Origin: Streptomyces lydicus
GTDB lineage: Bacteria > Actinomycetota > Actinomycetes > Streptomycetales > Streptomycetaceae
Length of the DNA: 64,000 bases
Assembly (NCBI RefSeq): GCF_001729485.1
Contig: NZ_CP017157.1
Coordinates: 4,216,001 to 4,280,000 of the forward strand
Direction: 5' to 3'
The notes beneath the pieces were generated by a model that worked only from the letters and a program-made list of their open reading frames with translations, did no database searches and had not been told where the DNA came from. The stretch's first letter is position 1. Each line of letters begins with the position of its first letter. Both the position numbers and the translations under genes were made by a program. Below, one piece after another: positions 7,333-15,705 of this stretch.

Positions 7333-10300
7333 GTGCCGGTCGAGTTTCTGACGGATGAGCAAGCCGCGAAGTACGCGGCGTACGACGGGGCGCCGTCCCG
7401 TACGGAGCTGGAGCGGTTCTTCTTCCTGGACGACGCGGACCGGGGGTTGATCGAGCCGAAGCCGCGGGCCCACAACCGGCTCGGGTTCGCGGTGCAGATG
7501 ACCACGGTGCGGTTTCTCGGGGTGTTCCTGGACGATCCGATGGACGTGCCGGCGGAGGTGGTCGACTACCTCGCCGAGCAGTTGGGCGTCGCGGACGCGT
7601 CGGCGTTGAAGGCGTATGGCGAGCGGGAGAATACCCGGCTCGATCATGTCCGTGAGCTGCGGCGGGTCCTGGAGTACACGGAGTTCGCCGAGGTGGAGGC
7701 GGAGCTGCGGGCGTGGGTGGATGCGCGGGCCTGGACGACCGGGGAGGGCCCGAAGGCGCTGTTCGACGCGGCAGCCGGGTGGCTGCGTGAGCGGCGGGTG
7801 CTGCTGCCCGGGGTGACGACGCTGGCCCGGCTGGTGGCCGCGGTGCGGGAGGCGGCGAACCAGCGGCTGTGGGACACCCTCTACGGTCTGCTGAGCTCTG
7901 GTCAGCGGGCGGTGCTGGACTCCCTGCTGACGGTGCCGCCGGGCGCCCGGGTGTCGGAGCTGGACCGGCTGCGCCGGGGTCCGGTGCGGATCTCCGGGCC
8001 TCAGCTGAAGTGGGCGTTGGAGCGGGCGGAGGAGATCGCGGCCTTCGGGATGGGTGACCTGGACGTGTCGGGGATACCGCCGCGGCGGCTGGCGGAGTTG
8101 TCGCGGTACGGGGTCGACGGCAAGGCGTCGCTGCTGCGGCGGCACGGTGACTCCCGGCGCCTGGCCACGCTGCTGGCCACCGCGGTCTACCTGACGTCCC
8201 GGGCGGTCGATGACGCCCTGGACCTGCTGGAGGTGCTGATCGCGACGAAGCTGCTGGCCAGGGCGGAGCGGGAGACGGCGAAGGAGAAGCTCAAGACCCT
8301 GCCGCGGGTGGAGAGGGCGTCGGCGAAGCTGGCCGCCGCGTTCCAGATCGTGTTCGACACCACCAGCGAGCAGGTCGACACCGGCACCGGGGAGATCAGC
8401 CCGCCCGAGGTGGAGACGCTGGAGGCGATGTGGGGGCGGATCGAGCAGGTGGTGCCCCGGCACGAGCTGGCCGCGGCGATCGCCGCGCTGTTCGAGCTGA
8501 CCCCGCCGCTCGACTCGGACGCGGACGAGGCATGGCGGGCCCAGCTGGTCACCCGGTTCGCCGTCGTGCCGTTCCTGAAGCTGTTGGTGACGGTGGTCGA
8601 CTTCGGTGCCTCGCCGGAGGGCGTGGCGGTCCTGAAGGCGTTGAAGTCACTGCCGGACCTGATGGGACGCAAGAAGGTCGGCCCGGCGGAGATCGACACT
8701 GGTCTGCTCACCGGGTCGTGGCGGCGCCTGGTGCTGTCCGCGCCGCACCTGGAGCCGGGCACGGTCGACTGGAAGGCGTACACGTTCTGCGTGCTGGAGC
8801 ATCTGCATCGGATGCTGCGGAGCAAGCAGGTGTTCGCGAAGAACTCCTCCAAGTGGGGCGACCCCCGCGCGAAGCTGCTGGACGGAGACGCGTGGGAACA
8901 GGCCAAGCCAACTGTGCTCGCCTCGCTCAACCTGCCCGCCGAGGCGGGTGAGCACCTGGCGGCGCGGGCCGCGCTGCTGGACGGCACCTACCGCGAGGTC
9001 GCCGCGCGGGTGCCGGCGAACTCCCAGATCGTGTTCGACGACGACGGCCGCCTGCACTTCACCGCCTTGGAACCGGAGCCCGAACCCGCCTCCCTGCGTG
9101 CCCTGCGGGAGGCGGTGGAGGCGATGCTGCCCCGCGTCGACCTGCCGGAGGCCCTGCTGGAGGTGTTCTCGTGGACCGGCGCCGACCAGGCGTTCACCTC
9201 GGTCACCGGCGGCGAGGCCCGGCTGAAGGACCTGCGCGTGACGATCGCCGCGCTTTTGGTCGCGCATAGCTGCAACGTCGGCTACACCCCGGTCATCGGG
9301 GCCGCGGACGTGCTGGAGTACGGGCGTCTGTCCCATGTCGACCAGACGTATCTGCGGCTGGCGACGTATCGGGCCGCGAACGCCACACTAATCGACTGCC
9401 AGGCAGCCATCCCGCTCGCGCAAGCCTGGGGCGGCGGTCTGGTCGCCTCCGTGGACGGCATGCGGTTCGTCGTCCCCGTGCCGTCGGTGTACGCCCGGCC
9501 GAACCCGAAGTACATCGGGCGCCGGGGCGGGGCGACCTGGCTGAACATGATCAACGACCAGGCGGCGGGGCTGGGCGGGAAGGTCGTGGCCGGCACCCCG
9601 CGCGACTCGCTGTACGTGCTGGACGTCCTCTACGACCGCGACGGCGGCAAGCGCCCGGAGATGATCGTCACAGACACCGCGAGCTACAGCGACATTGTCT
9701 TCGGGCTGCTCACCCTGGCGGGGTTCACGTATGCGCCGCAGCTCGCTGACCTGCCGGATCAGAAGATGTGGCGCATCGACCGCGCCGCCGACTACGGAGC
9801 CTTCCAGGTCGCAGCCCGCGGCCGGGTCGACGTCGCCAGGATCGAACGCCACTGGGAGGACATCCTCCGGATCATCGGCTCCATCCACACCGGCGCGGTG
9901 CGCGCGTACGACGTGATCCGGATGCTGTCCCGCGACGGCCGACCCACCCCGCTCGGCGACGCGATCGCCCACTACGGGCGGATCGCCAAGACCCTGCACA
10001 TCCTGCGCCTGGCCGACGAGCCCGGCTACCGGCGGCAGATCAAGAGCCAGGCGAACCTCCAGGAGGGCCGCCACTCCCTCGCCCGGAAGATCTTCCACGA
10101 CCGCTCCGGGCAGCTCTACCAGCGCTACCAGGACGGTATGGAAGACCAGATCGGCGCCCTGGGCCTGGTCCTCAATGCCCTGGTGCTGTTCAACACGCGG
10201 TACATGGACGCCGCGGTGAACCAGCTGCGTGGGGACGGCTTCGACGTCCGTGACGAGGACGTGGCCCGCCTCTCGCCGTTCGTGCGCCATCACATCAACA

Positions 10301-10386
10301 TGTTCGGCCGGTACTCCTTCCAGCTTCCCGACCTGCCCGGCGGTCTGCGGCCCCTGCGCGACAAACACGCCACCGACGACGGGTGA
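7333..10386 (+). CDS. tnpA: Tn3-family transposase TnpA, 1017 aa
   Basis: Translation starts at GTG 7333 behind CTGGAGGT. The product is full length for the family. The N-terminal region (MPVEFLTDEQAAKYAAYDG) is the DUF4158-type DNA-binding part. The C-terminal half is the Tn3 DDE catalytic domain: SVDGMRF near residue 708 supplies the first Asp, VTDTASYSD near 780 the second, and LQEGRHSLARK near 909 the Glu. The C-terminus HHINMFGRYSFQLPD is the usual ending. TnpA binds the 38-bp ends and carries out replicative transposition into cointegrates. No internal stop or frameshift was seen, so it should be active. Confidence 0.95.
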   Translation: MPVEFLTDEQAAKYAAYDGAPSRTELERFFFLDDADRGLIEPKPRAHNRLGFAVQMTTVRFLGVFLDDPMDVPAEVVDYLAEQLGVADASALKAYGERENTRLDHVRELRRVLEYTEFAEVEAELRAWVDARAWTTGEGPKALFDAAAGWLRERRVLLPGVTTLARLVAAVREAANQRLWDTLYGLLSSGQRAVLDSLLTVPPGARVSELDRLRRGPVRISGPQLKWALERAEEIAAFGMGDLDVSGIPPRRLAELSRYGVDGKASLLRRHGDSRRLATLLATAVYLTSRAVDDALDLLEVLIATKLLARAERETAKEKLKTLPRVERASAKLAAAFQIVFDTTSEQVDTGTGEISPPEVETLEAMWGRIEQVVPRHELAAAIAALFELTPPLDSDADEAWRAQLVTRFAVVPFLKLLVTVVDFGASPEGVAVLKALKSLPDLMGRKKVGPAEIDTGLLTGSWRRLVLSAPHLEPGTVDWKAYTFCVLEHLHRMLRSKQVFAKNSSKWGDPRAKLLDGDAWEQAKPTVLASLNLPAEAGEHLAARAALLDGTYREVAARVPANSQIVFDDDGRLHFTALEPEPEPASLRALREAVEAMLPRVDLPEALLEVFSWTGADQAFTSVTGGEARLKDLRVTIAALLVAHSCNVGYTPVIGAADVLEYGRLSHVDQTYLRLATYRAANATLIDCQAAIPLAQAWGGGLVASVDGMRFVVPVPSVYARPNPKYIGRRGGATWLNMINDQAAGLGGKVVAGTPRDSLYVLDVLYDRDGGKRPEMIVTDTASYSDIVFGLLTLAGFTYAPQLADLPDQKMWRIDRAADYGAFQVAARGRVDVARIERHWEDILRIIGSIHTGAVRAYDVIRMLSRDGRPTPLGDAIAHYGRIAKTLHILRLADEPGYRRQIKSQANLQEGRHSLARKIFHDRSGQLYQRYQDGMEDQIGALGLVLNALVLFNTRYMDAAVNQLRGDGFDVRDEDVARLSPFVRHHINMFGRYSFQLPDLPGGLRPLRDKHATDDG

Positions 10387-10392
10387 ACTTCG

Positions 10393-10445
10393 GGCAGCCG
10401 GGGAGTGAGAAAGCCGCACTGGATTTTTCTCGTCCCCGGCCTGCC
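10393..10445. terminator. bidirectional hairpin between tnpA and the oxidoreductase gene
   Basis: GGCAGCCGGGGAGTGAGAAA pairs with TTTCTCGTCCCCGGCCTGCC, with one bulge and about one mismatch. This gives an 18-20 bp stem with A- and T-runs close to the loop. It lies between two convergent genes, so it is likely a shared terminator. Confidence 0.6.
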
Positions 10446-10453
10446 GACCAGCC

Positions 10454-11467
10454 TTAAGGGATCGTGAGCACGATCTTGCCTTGGATGTGCCCCTGGGCGG
10501 CGCGCTTGTGTGCTGCTTGGGCGTCTGCGAGCGCGAACGTGCTGTCGATGGCGACGCGGATCGTGTCCGCGTCCATCAGGCGTCCCAATTCCGCGAGCTG
10601 AGCGCCGTTCGCTCGTACCTGCGTGCCGGATACGGTGACGCCCAGCTTCGCGTTCTCCTCGTCGTCGAACTCTCCGAAGTACACCGGGTACAGCGCGCCG
10701 CCGCGCTTGAGGGTGGGCAGGAAGCGTCGGCTGTGGGGGCCCCCGACGGTGTCCAGGACGAGGTCGACGTCGCGGACGATGTCCTCGGGGCGCTGCTTGG
10801 TGTAGTCGATGTATTCGTCGGCGCCGAGGCCGTGAAGGAAGGTCTCGTGGGTGCCGGAGGCCACGGCGATGACGCGGGCTCCCTTCCACTTGGCCAGTTG
10901 CAGGGCAAGGTGGCCTACGCCGCCGCCGGCCCCGTTGATGAGCACCGTGGTATCGCTGCCCAGAGCCATGGGGCGGTGCCTTGCCTCCTGGAACGGGGAG
11001 GGGTGGTCGTGCCCGACGTCGATCAGGTATTGCCACGCCGTCAGCCCCGACATGGACAGTGCGGCAGCGTGTGTGTGGTCCACGGCGGCTGGCTTGGGCG
11101 CGAGGTCGGATGCAGGTGCGGTGACGTACTCGGCGTACGCGCCGCTCTGCATCAGGACGGGAAAGCGCAGCAGCCCCACCACCTCGTCCCCGGCTGTGAA
11201 GCCGGTGACATCGGCGGCGACGGCTTCCACGACACCCGAGATGTCGGTCCCCGGGATCAGGGGCAGGTCGAACGGGGGCCTGAACTCGGGAGGGATGCCG
11301 GGCATGCCCTCGCGTACGTACCAGTCGGGCGGGTTGAGACCGACCGCCCTCACGCGGACGAGTACCTCGCCCGAGGCCGGTTCGGGAACTGCGACCTCCT
11401 CATGATGCAGCACCTCTGGGCCGCCGAACTCGTGCAGCTGGATCGCTTTCATCATGCGGGGCGGCAT
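10454..11467 (-). CDS. NADP-dependent quinone oxidoreductase-like protein (MDR superfamily), 337 aa
   Basis: ATG 11467 follows AGGAGGAACACG. It is a medium-chain dehydrogenase/reductase: a GroES-like N-terminal domain with LHEFGGPEVLHHEE and VGLNPPDWYVREG, then a Rossmann domain with INGAGGGVGHLALQLAKW near residues 178-195. The zinc-ligand pattern of true alcohol dehydrogenases is absent, which points to the zeta-crystallin/quinone reductase branch. It probably reduces a quinone or reactive enone with NADPH in the cytosol. It is transposon cargo, divergent from a TetR gene with a strong palindromic operator between them, so an electrophilic or antibiotic inducer seems likely. The substrate is unknown. 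Confidence 0.82.
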   Translation of the reverse strand: MPPRMMKAIQLHEFGGPEVLHHEEVAVPEPASGEVLVRVRAVGLNPPDWYVREGMPGIPPEFRPPFDLPLIPGTDISGVVEAVAADVTGFTAGDEVVGLLRFPVLMQSGAYAEYVTAPASDLAPKPAAVDHTHAAALSMSGLTAWQYLIDVGHDHPSPFQEARHRPMALGSDTTVLINGAGGGVGHLALQLAKWKGARVIAVASGTHETFLHGLGADEYIDYTKQRPEDIVRDVDLVLDTVGGPHSRRFLPTLKRGGALYPVYFGEFDDEENAKLGVTVSGTQVRANGAQLAELGRLMDADTIRVAIDSTFALADAQAAHKRAAQGHIQGKIVLTIP

Positions 11468-11500
11468 CGTGTTCCTCCTGCTTACGGCACGGTATATGTT

Positions 11501-11561
11501 TATTCGGATCAGTGAACCAAATAAAGTGGTTCACTGATCCGAATATATGGATCAGTGAACC
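11501..11561. promoter_or_regulatory. TetR-type operator: 19-bp palindrome plus an extra half-site
   Basis: TATTCGGATCAGTGAACCA (11501-11519) and its exact reverse complement (11527-11545) flank a 7-base spacer. A third copy of the core GGATCAGTGAACC lies at 11549-11561. The block is AT-rich compared with its surroundings and fills the gap between the divergent oxidoreductase and TetR genes. It is probably where the TetR protein represses both genes. Confidence 0.75.
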
Positions 11562-11583
11562 GTTTGGTCAAGTGAGGAGACCG

Positions 11584-12168
11584 ATGCGAGTCGACGCGCA
11601 GAGAAACCGCGACCATCTACTCGCCGTGGCGGGTCCCGTCATAGCCGAGCAGGGCATCGACGTGTCGATGCGCGACATCTCACGCAGAGCCGATGTCGGC
11701 CTCGCGACGCTGCTGCGGCACTTTCCGACGCGCGAGGCGCTCTTGGAGGGCCTGCTCCACGCGAGCTTCGGCGACCTGACGGCCAGAGCGAGCGAGCTTG
11801 AGACAGCGCACACGGCCGAGGACGCTCTCGTCTCATGGGTGCGCGACTGCGTCGCCTGGACAACCGAGTATCGAGGGGTGACCGTACTGATGGCAGCGGC
11901 CATCGAGGACCCCGAATCCGCCCTGCATGCCTCGTGCGTCACCCTGCGCGCAGCCGGTGCCCGGCTCCTCGCCCGGGCTCAGGCCGCAGGCGCGGCCCGG
12001 AGCGACATCGACGGCGATGACCTCTTCGCCCTGATAGCCATGCTCGCGTGGGTCGGCGATCAACCCACACTCGTACCCCGCGCCAACCACCTCTTCGACC
12101 TCGTCGCCAGCGCTGTACTGACGCGCGCGGACGGCGACCGGGGCACGGGTGCCCCCGGCGAACGCTGA
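11584..12168 (+). CDS. TetR/AcrR-family transcriptional regulator, 194 aa
   Basis: ATG 11584 (MRVDAQRNRDHLLAVAGPV) has GTGAGGAGACCG upstream. An earlier in-frame ATG at 11512 would read through the operator and is rejected. The N-terminal HTH is clear: VSMRDISRRADVGLATLLRHFPTREALLEG. The C-terminal ligand domain begins near residue 75 and resembles the SbtR-like group. It should bind the adjacent palindrome, repress itself and the divergent oxidoreductase, and release on binding a ligand. It travels inside the Tn3 element. Confidence 0.88.
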   Translation: MRVDAQRNRDHLLAVAGPVIAEQGIDVSMRDISRRADVGLATLLRHFPTREALLEGLLHASFGDLTARASELETAHTAEDALVSWVRDCVAWTTEYRGVTVLMAAAIEDPESALHASCVTLRAAGARLLARAQAAGAARSDIDGDDLFALIAMLAWVGDQPTLVPRANHLFDLVASAVLTRADGDRGTGAPGER

Positions 12169-12296
12169 AGCCAGCCCCCATCACCGGCAGGTCCGGTGCC
12201 TTGACGGCAGAGCTCTCTGTCCGGATCATCGCCGCCGTTCACGGGACGAAGCGGCTGCCGGGGGCTGGGGGCGCGTGTTCGGCCCGAACAGGTGAC

Positions 12297-13271
12297 TCAG
12301 CGCCGAGCGTCGCCGGGCGCGAGGAGGCTGGTCAGCTCAGAGATCGCCTCGGGGGACGGCTTGAAGTAGCGGCGTACGTTCTCCGGCTTCTTGTGCCGGG
12401 ACTTGGCCATCAGCATCAGCAGGGAGGCGCCCTGCTCGCCGAGGTGGGTGAGGGCGGAATGGCGGTACTCGTGCAGGTCCCAGCCGGTTCCCGGTCCGCG
12501 CACGGCGGTGTGCTCATCGAGCAGGGCGCGGGCCTGGCCGTAGGAGAGGCGGGCCAGGCCGGTGTCCGGGCACACGTCGCGCGGGCTGACCACCTTCCCC
12601 GGACCGGGACGGCGATGGGTGACGAACACCGGCCCGCGAGTACGGCCGCGCAGCAGGCGGGGCAGGAGCCGGGCGGTTCCGGCGTCCCAGTAAACCCTCT
12701 CCAGGACGAAGTCCTCGCGTGTCTGTCCGCGGCGGCGGGCCTTGCTACGGGCGCCCTTGGCCTTTAAAGGGCAGCGGTGCGCGGCGAGGTCCAGGTCCTC
12801 GATGTTCACGCCGAGGATCTCCTCCGACCGCCCGGCGGTCTCGTAGAGCATCCGCCATAGCGTCTTCTCTCGCAGGTGCACCTCGCGCCGGGCGATGAGC
12901 CGGTCCACGGCCATCTTCGAGCGGGCCGGGGTCTCGGAGTCCGGCACCGCCAGCCGCTTGGTCCAGGCCGGAACCGCCGGGCCGTCGTACCCGTACTCCG
13001 CGCACCAGCCAAGCCACGACAGCACCGACGCCCGGCGGGCGTTCCAGGTGTTGACCGCCGCGGTGCCCCACAGCAGTTCCAGAGCCTCGCCGATCTCGTC
13101 GTCCGCCACCGACCCCAGCGGGCGGCCCTCCTCGATCCGCTCGGCGGTCTTGCCGACACCCGTCGAGTAGCTGCGGACCGTGTTCGGGTTGCGGAGCGAG
13201 TCGAGGAAGGCGTCCGCCGCCGCACGGACGGTCAACGCCTTCCCGGCCGGCAGTTGCACGGCGGTGGGCAC
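12297..13271 (-). CDS. tyrosine recombinase/integrase of the Tn3 element, 324 aa
   Basis: The start is GTG 13271 behind AAGGGGGAAGCT. An N-terminal SAM-like core-binding domain (residues ~12-110, with [14 protein letters not shown]) precedes the catalytic domain. Catalytic residues are visible: Arg in [13 protein letters not shown] (~148), H-x-x-R in [12 protein letters not shown] (~268), a second RH in [11 protein letters not shown] (~291) and the nucleophile Tyr in VRRYFKPS (~301). It probably resolves Tn3 cointegrates, as TnpI does in Tn4430. Its gene sits between the cargo and the right end, next to an 11-bp inverted repeat. It could also be a passenger integrase. Confidence 0.85.
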   Translation of the reverse strand: MPTAVQLPAGKALTVRAAADAFLDSLRNPNTVRSYSTGVGKTAERIEEGRPLGSVADDEIGEALELLWGTAAVNTWNARRASVLSWLGWCAEYGYDGPAVPAWTKRLAVPDSETPARSKMAVDRLIARREVHLREKTLWRMLYETAGRSEEILGVNIEDLDLAAHRCPLKAKGARSKARRRGQTREDFVLERVYWDAGTARLLPRLLRGRTRGPVFVTHRRPGPGKVVSPRDVCPDTGLARLSYGQARALLDEHTAVRGPGTGWDLHEYRHSALTHLGEQGASLLMLMAKSRHKKPENVRRYFKPSPEAISELTSLLAPGDARR

Positions 13272-13284
13272 AGCTTCCCCCTTG

Positions 13285-13376
13285 CCACGGATAACAGGGC
13301 CGCTTCACGTACGGCCCGGAGAACGTCACTCCAGGTGACGAACCAAGTCCCGCAGATAATAGGGCGTTATCCGTGG
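13285..13376. promoter_or_regulatory. candidate recombination (resolution) site of the tyrosine recombinase
   Basis: CCACGGATAAC at 13285-13295 is exactly inverted as GTTATCCGTGG at 13366-13376. A related sequence, AGATAATAGGG, lies just inside the right arm and resembles GGATAACAGGG in the left. The block fills the space between the recombinase start and the right terminal repeat, where TnpI-type elements keep their resolution site. The arms could equally be recombinase accessory sites or an autoregulatory operator. Confidence 0.45.
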
Positions 13377-13438
13377 AACAACTTCAGACGGGCCCACTCG
13401 TCGACGCTCCGTCAGCCGCCCACCAGGGCCGACAGATC

Positions 13439-13476
13439 CTTAGCGCCGGTTTTCGTTCCGATGTTCCTCAACCCCC
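13439..13476 (-). repeat. right terminal inverted repeat of the Tn3 element, 38 bp
   Basis: This is an exact reverse complement of 7201-7238, running CTTAGCGCCGG inward to CAACCCCC at the outer edge. The AGGTA target copy follows at once. Confidence 0.95.
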
Positions 13477-13481
13477 AGGTA
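13477..13481. repeat. right copy of the 5-bp target site duplication (AGGTA)
   Basis: It is identical to 7196-7200. It overlaps codons of the interrupted PLP-enzyme gene, whose ATG is at 13499 on the minus strand. Confidence 0.9.
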
Positions 13482-13499
13482 CAAGGGCGCACCGTGCAT

Positions 13500-13730
13500 C
13501 CAGGCATTCTTCCCCGGGGGGCACCCGCACCGCACCCGGCCGACGGCCGATACCTCCCGCCATCCCAGCTGGTGGTAGAAGCCCTCCAGTCCCAAGCCCC
13601 GCCCGTGCCGCGAGGTTGAGCTGCTCCAGGCCCCTCTCGTCCCGCGCCGGTTCGCGGACGCGACACATCAGCGCGGTCCCGATGCTCCGGCCCGCGGAAA
13701 CGCGGATGCGTCTGGAGGTGGTTGACCTCG
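13500..13730 (-). pseudogene. GNAT acetyltransferase C-terminal remnant
   Basis: Minus-strand translation gives GRSIGTALMCRVREPARDE, then LEQLNLAARAGLG, and after a frameshift FYHQLGWREV. This is the acetyl-CoA binding and beta-bulge region of a GNAT N-acetyltransferase. Two or more frameshifts break it and the N-terminal half is not recognisable. It lay directly upstream of the PLP-enzyme gene, so the two may once have been an operon. Confidence 0.5.
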
Positions 13731-13874
13731 CCCCAGTGCGCGATAAGGGGATGCATGTCACTGCGGCATCTCTGGTGGCCGGGTGATCTGCCGGAACTCG
13801 GGCGGATCGTGATCGGTCATGGTGGCGGTCATGTTGCACAGCCCGGCAAACCTCCACTGCGGAGTTTTTGCATA

Positions 13875-13889
13875 CGACATTCGTTTTCA
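13875..13889. promoter_or_regulatory. candidate Zur box upstream of the alternative L32 gene
   Basis: Read on the minus strand, the site is TGAAAACGAATGTCG. It agrees at 11 of 15 positions with the streptomycete Zur consensus TGAAAATGATTTTCA as I remember it. It lies 56 bases before the L32 start in a notably AT-rich patch with possible -35 (TTGCAT) and -10 (TAGCTT) elements overlapping it. This suits repression by zinc-loaded Zur. Confidence 0.5.
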
Positions 13890-13944
13890 TGTAGCTTAGG
13901 GTGTCCAACCCGTCTTTCCGATCCGTCTCTCGGAGGTTTCCGTC

Positions 13945-14121
13945 GTGGCCGTGCCCAAGCGCAAGATGTCCCGCAGTAACACCCGCCACCGCCGCGCGCA
14001 GTGGAAGGCGAGCACTCCGGAGCTCGCCCCGATCCACGTGGACGGTGTCGAATACCAGGTGCCCCGGCGTCTCGTGCGTGCCTATGAACGCGGGTTGCTG
14101 CCGCTGCCCGGGAAGAGCTGA
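13945..14121 (+). CDS. rpmF: 50S ribosomal protein bL32, zinc-independent paralogue, 58 aa
   Basis: The start is GTG 13945 behind CGGAGGTTTC. The product begins [20 protein letters not shown], a textbook bL32 N-terminus, and continues through [19 protein letters not shown]. It has no cysteines, so it lacks the zinc ribbon of the housekeeping form. Such C-minus paralogues replace the zinc-binding protein in the large ribosomal subunit under zinc starvation. A Zur-like box lies upstream and a CobW GTPase gene follows 66 bases later, which fits a zinc-stress operon. Confidence 0.88.
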   Translation: MAVPKRKMSRSNTRHRRAQWKASTPELAPIHVDGVEYQVPRRLVRAYERGLLPLPGKS

Positions 14122-14187
14122 CGGCACGCCGCCGGCACAGCACCACACCCGTACCCCGCTCCGTACGAGAACTGAGGAAGCCGTTCC

Positions 14188-15381
14188 GTGTCAGCCCCCG
14201 CTGAGCCGTCCCACCGTCGTCTGCCCGTCAGTGTGCTGTCCGGATTCCTCGGCGCGGGGAAGACCACGCTGCTCAATCACGTCCTCAACAACCGCGCGGG
14301 GCTGCGTGTGGCGGTGATCGTGAACGATATGAGCGAGGTCAACATCGATGCGGCGCTGGTGCGGGACGGGGGAGCGGCGCTGTCGCGTACCGAGGAGCGG
14401 CTGGTGGAGATGACCAACGGCTGCATCTGCTGCACGCTGCGGGACGACCTGCTGGCGGAGGTGGAGAGGCTCGCCCGCGCGGGCCGGTTCGACTACCTGC
14501 TCATCGAGTCCAGCGGGATTTCCGAGCCCATGCCGGTGGCCGCCACGTTCTCCTTCGCACGCGACGACGGCGCGATGCTCGCGGACGTCGCGGCTCTGGA
14601 CACCATGGTCACAGTCGTCGACGCTGCCAACTTCCTGCCCGAGCTGGCGCAGGGAGACGAGCTGACGGAGCGGGGCCTCGACCAGTACGAGGACGACGAG
14701 CGCACGGTCAGCGATCTGCTGATGGACCAGGTCGAGTTCGCCGACGTCATCGTGCTCAACAAGCTCGACCTGGTCACCGACGCGGAAGCCGACCAGTTGC
14801 GAGCCGCGCTGGCCCGGCTGAACCCCTCCGCCCAGATCGTGCCCGCCAGCCACGGGAAGATCGACCCGGTCCGCGTTCTCGGCACGGGGCGCTTCGACGT
14901 GGAGAAGGCTCAGCAGGCCCCGGGATGGGTCGCCGAGCTCAACGGTGACCACGTCCCGGAGACCGAGGAGTACGGAATCTCCAGCCTCGTCTTCCGCGCC
15001 GATCGTCCCTTCCACCCCGAGCGGTTGTGGCGTTTCGTCGCCGAGGACCTGGACGGCGGAGCGTACGGCGACATCCTGCGTTCCAAAGGCTTCTTCCGGC
15101 TTGCCACCCGTCCCGCCGTCACCGGGCTGTGGTCCCAGGCCGGCGTCGTCGCACGCTTCGAGCCGGCCGGGGTACGCAGCGGGGAGCAGCAGGCGCAGGA
15201 GCTGGTCTTCATCGGCACCGGCCTGCGCAAGGAGGCTCTGACCGAACGGCTCACCGCCTGCCTCCTCAAGGACGGCGAGTCGGTTGCCGGGCTGTGCGAC
15301 CCGTTCCCGTCCTGGGAGACGTACGGCATCGACGACGCCTGTGAGCACGAGCCCGCGTCCGAGTACATCCACGCGGACTGA
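14188..15381 (+). CDS. CobW/COG0523 family GTPase, putative zinc metallochaperone, 397 aa
   Basis: GTG 14188 follows TGAGGAAG. The P-loop [11 protein letters not shown] lies at residues 16-26, the family metal motif [13 protein letters not shown] (CxCC) near 75-87, and the G4 motif LNKLDLV near 190. The CobW C-terminal domain is present from about residue 255. COG0523 proteins bind metal in the cytosol and use GTP to deliver it to client proteins. The pairing with a cysteine-free L32 and a Zur-like box supports a zinc role rather than cobalamin synthesis. The client is unknown. Confidence 0.88.
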   Translation: MSAPAEPSHRRLPVSVLSGFLGAGKTTLLNHVLNNRAGLRVAVIVNDMSEVNIDAALVRDGGAALSRTEERLVEMTNGCICCTLRDDLLAEVERLARAGRFDYLLIESSGISEPMPVAATFSFARDDGAMLADVAALDTMVTVVDAANFLPELAQGDELTERGLDQYEDDERTVSDLLMDQVEFADVIVLNKLDLVTDAEADQLRAALARLNPSAQIVPASHGKIDPVRVLGTGRFDVEKAQQAPGWVAELNGDHVPETEEYGISSLVFRADRPFHPERLWRFVAEDLDGGAYGDILRSKGFFRLATRPAVTGLWSQAGVVARFEPAGVRSGEQQAQELVFIGTGLRKEALTERLTACLLKDGESVAGLCDPFPSWETYGIDDACEHEPASEYIHAD

Positions 15382-15447
15382 AGCGGACCAGATCGCCGAA
15401 GACATGGACCGTGCCGGGTCGGGTGCGGCCCGGCGGCTTGATCGGTC

Positions 15448-15705
15448 TCAGGCCATCCAGAAGAAGACCGAGGTCATCCGCTTGTCCTCCAGGGGGCTGC
15501 CCCACTGGCCGGTGGCGCTGTGCATCAGGTTTGCGGTGCAGAGGAGCAGCCGGTTGTAGCGGTGCGGCACGCGCACGTCCTCGGTGAAGGAGTCGTGCGG
15601 GACGAAGCGCGTGCCGAGCGCGTCGACGAGAGACGTCGGCGTCGGAGAGGCGCCAGGGACGCAGCTCCAAGCCGTTTGGAAGGCCGAACACCGGCTGGTT
15701 CATCC
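15448..15705 (-). pseudogene. degraded gene fragment with DUF6445-like C-terminus
   Basis: ATG 15705 opens MNQPVFGLPNGLELRPWRLS, but the continuation runs in another frame: LVDALGTRFVPHDSFTED, YNRLLLCTANLMHSATG, DKRMTSVFFWMA and stop at 15448. The HSATG and DKRMT...FF pattern resembles the end of DUF6445-type putative oxygenases, which are usually much longer. A frameshift and probably an internal deletion have destroyed it. Confidence 0.4.

Larger units (their letters stand above)
7201..13476. mobile_element. complete Tn3-family transposon, 6276 bp
   Basis: The element is bounded by perfect 38-bp inverted repeats starting GGGGG (7201-7238 and 13439-13476), and flanked by the 5-bp direct repeat AGGTA (7196-7200 and 13477-13481). 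Both are hallmarks of Tn3-family insertion. Inside are an intact tnpA (plus strand), an NADP-dependent oxidoreductase gene and a divergent TetR gene as cargo, and a tyrosine recombinase with a candidate recombination site beside the right end. The use of a tyrosine recombinase rather than a serine resolvase recalls TnpI of Tn4430 and Tn5401. The intact ends and target duplication argue for fairly recent insertion. Confidence 0.93.

Noticed and set aside
7309..8463. Long minus-strand frame antisense to tnpA
   Set aside because: The composition is Arg/Pro/Gln-rich, and tnpA covers the same bases with complete motifs.
12048..12767. Plus-strand open frame running from the TetR gene over the recombinase
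   Set aside because: It is antisense to the tyrosine recombinase, which has all catalytic residues; the frame itself has no domain.
14188..15381. CobW gene as part of cobalamin biosynthesis
   Set aside because: No cob/cbi genes or B12 riboswitch lie nearby; the L32 neighbour and Zur-like box favour zinc.
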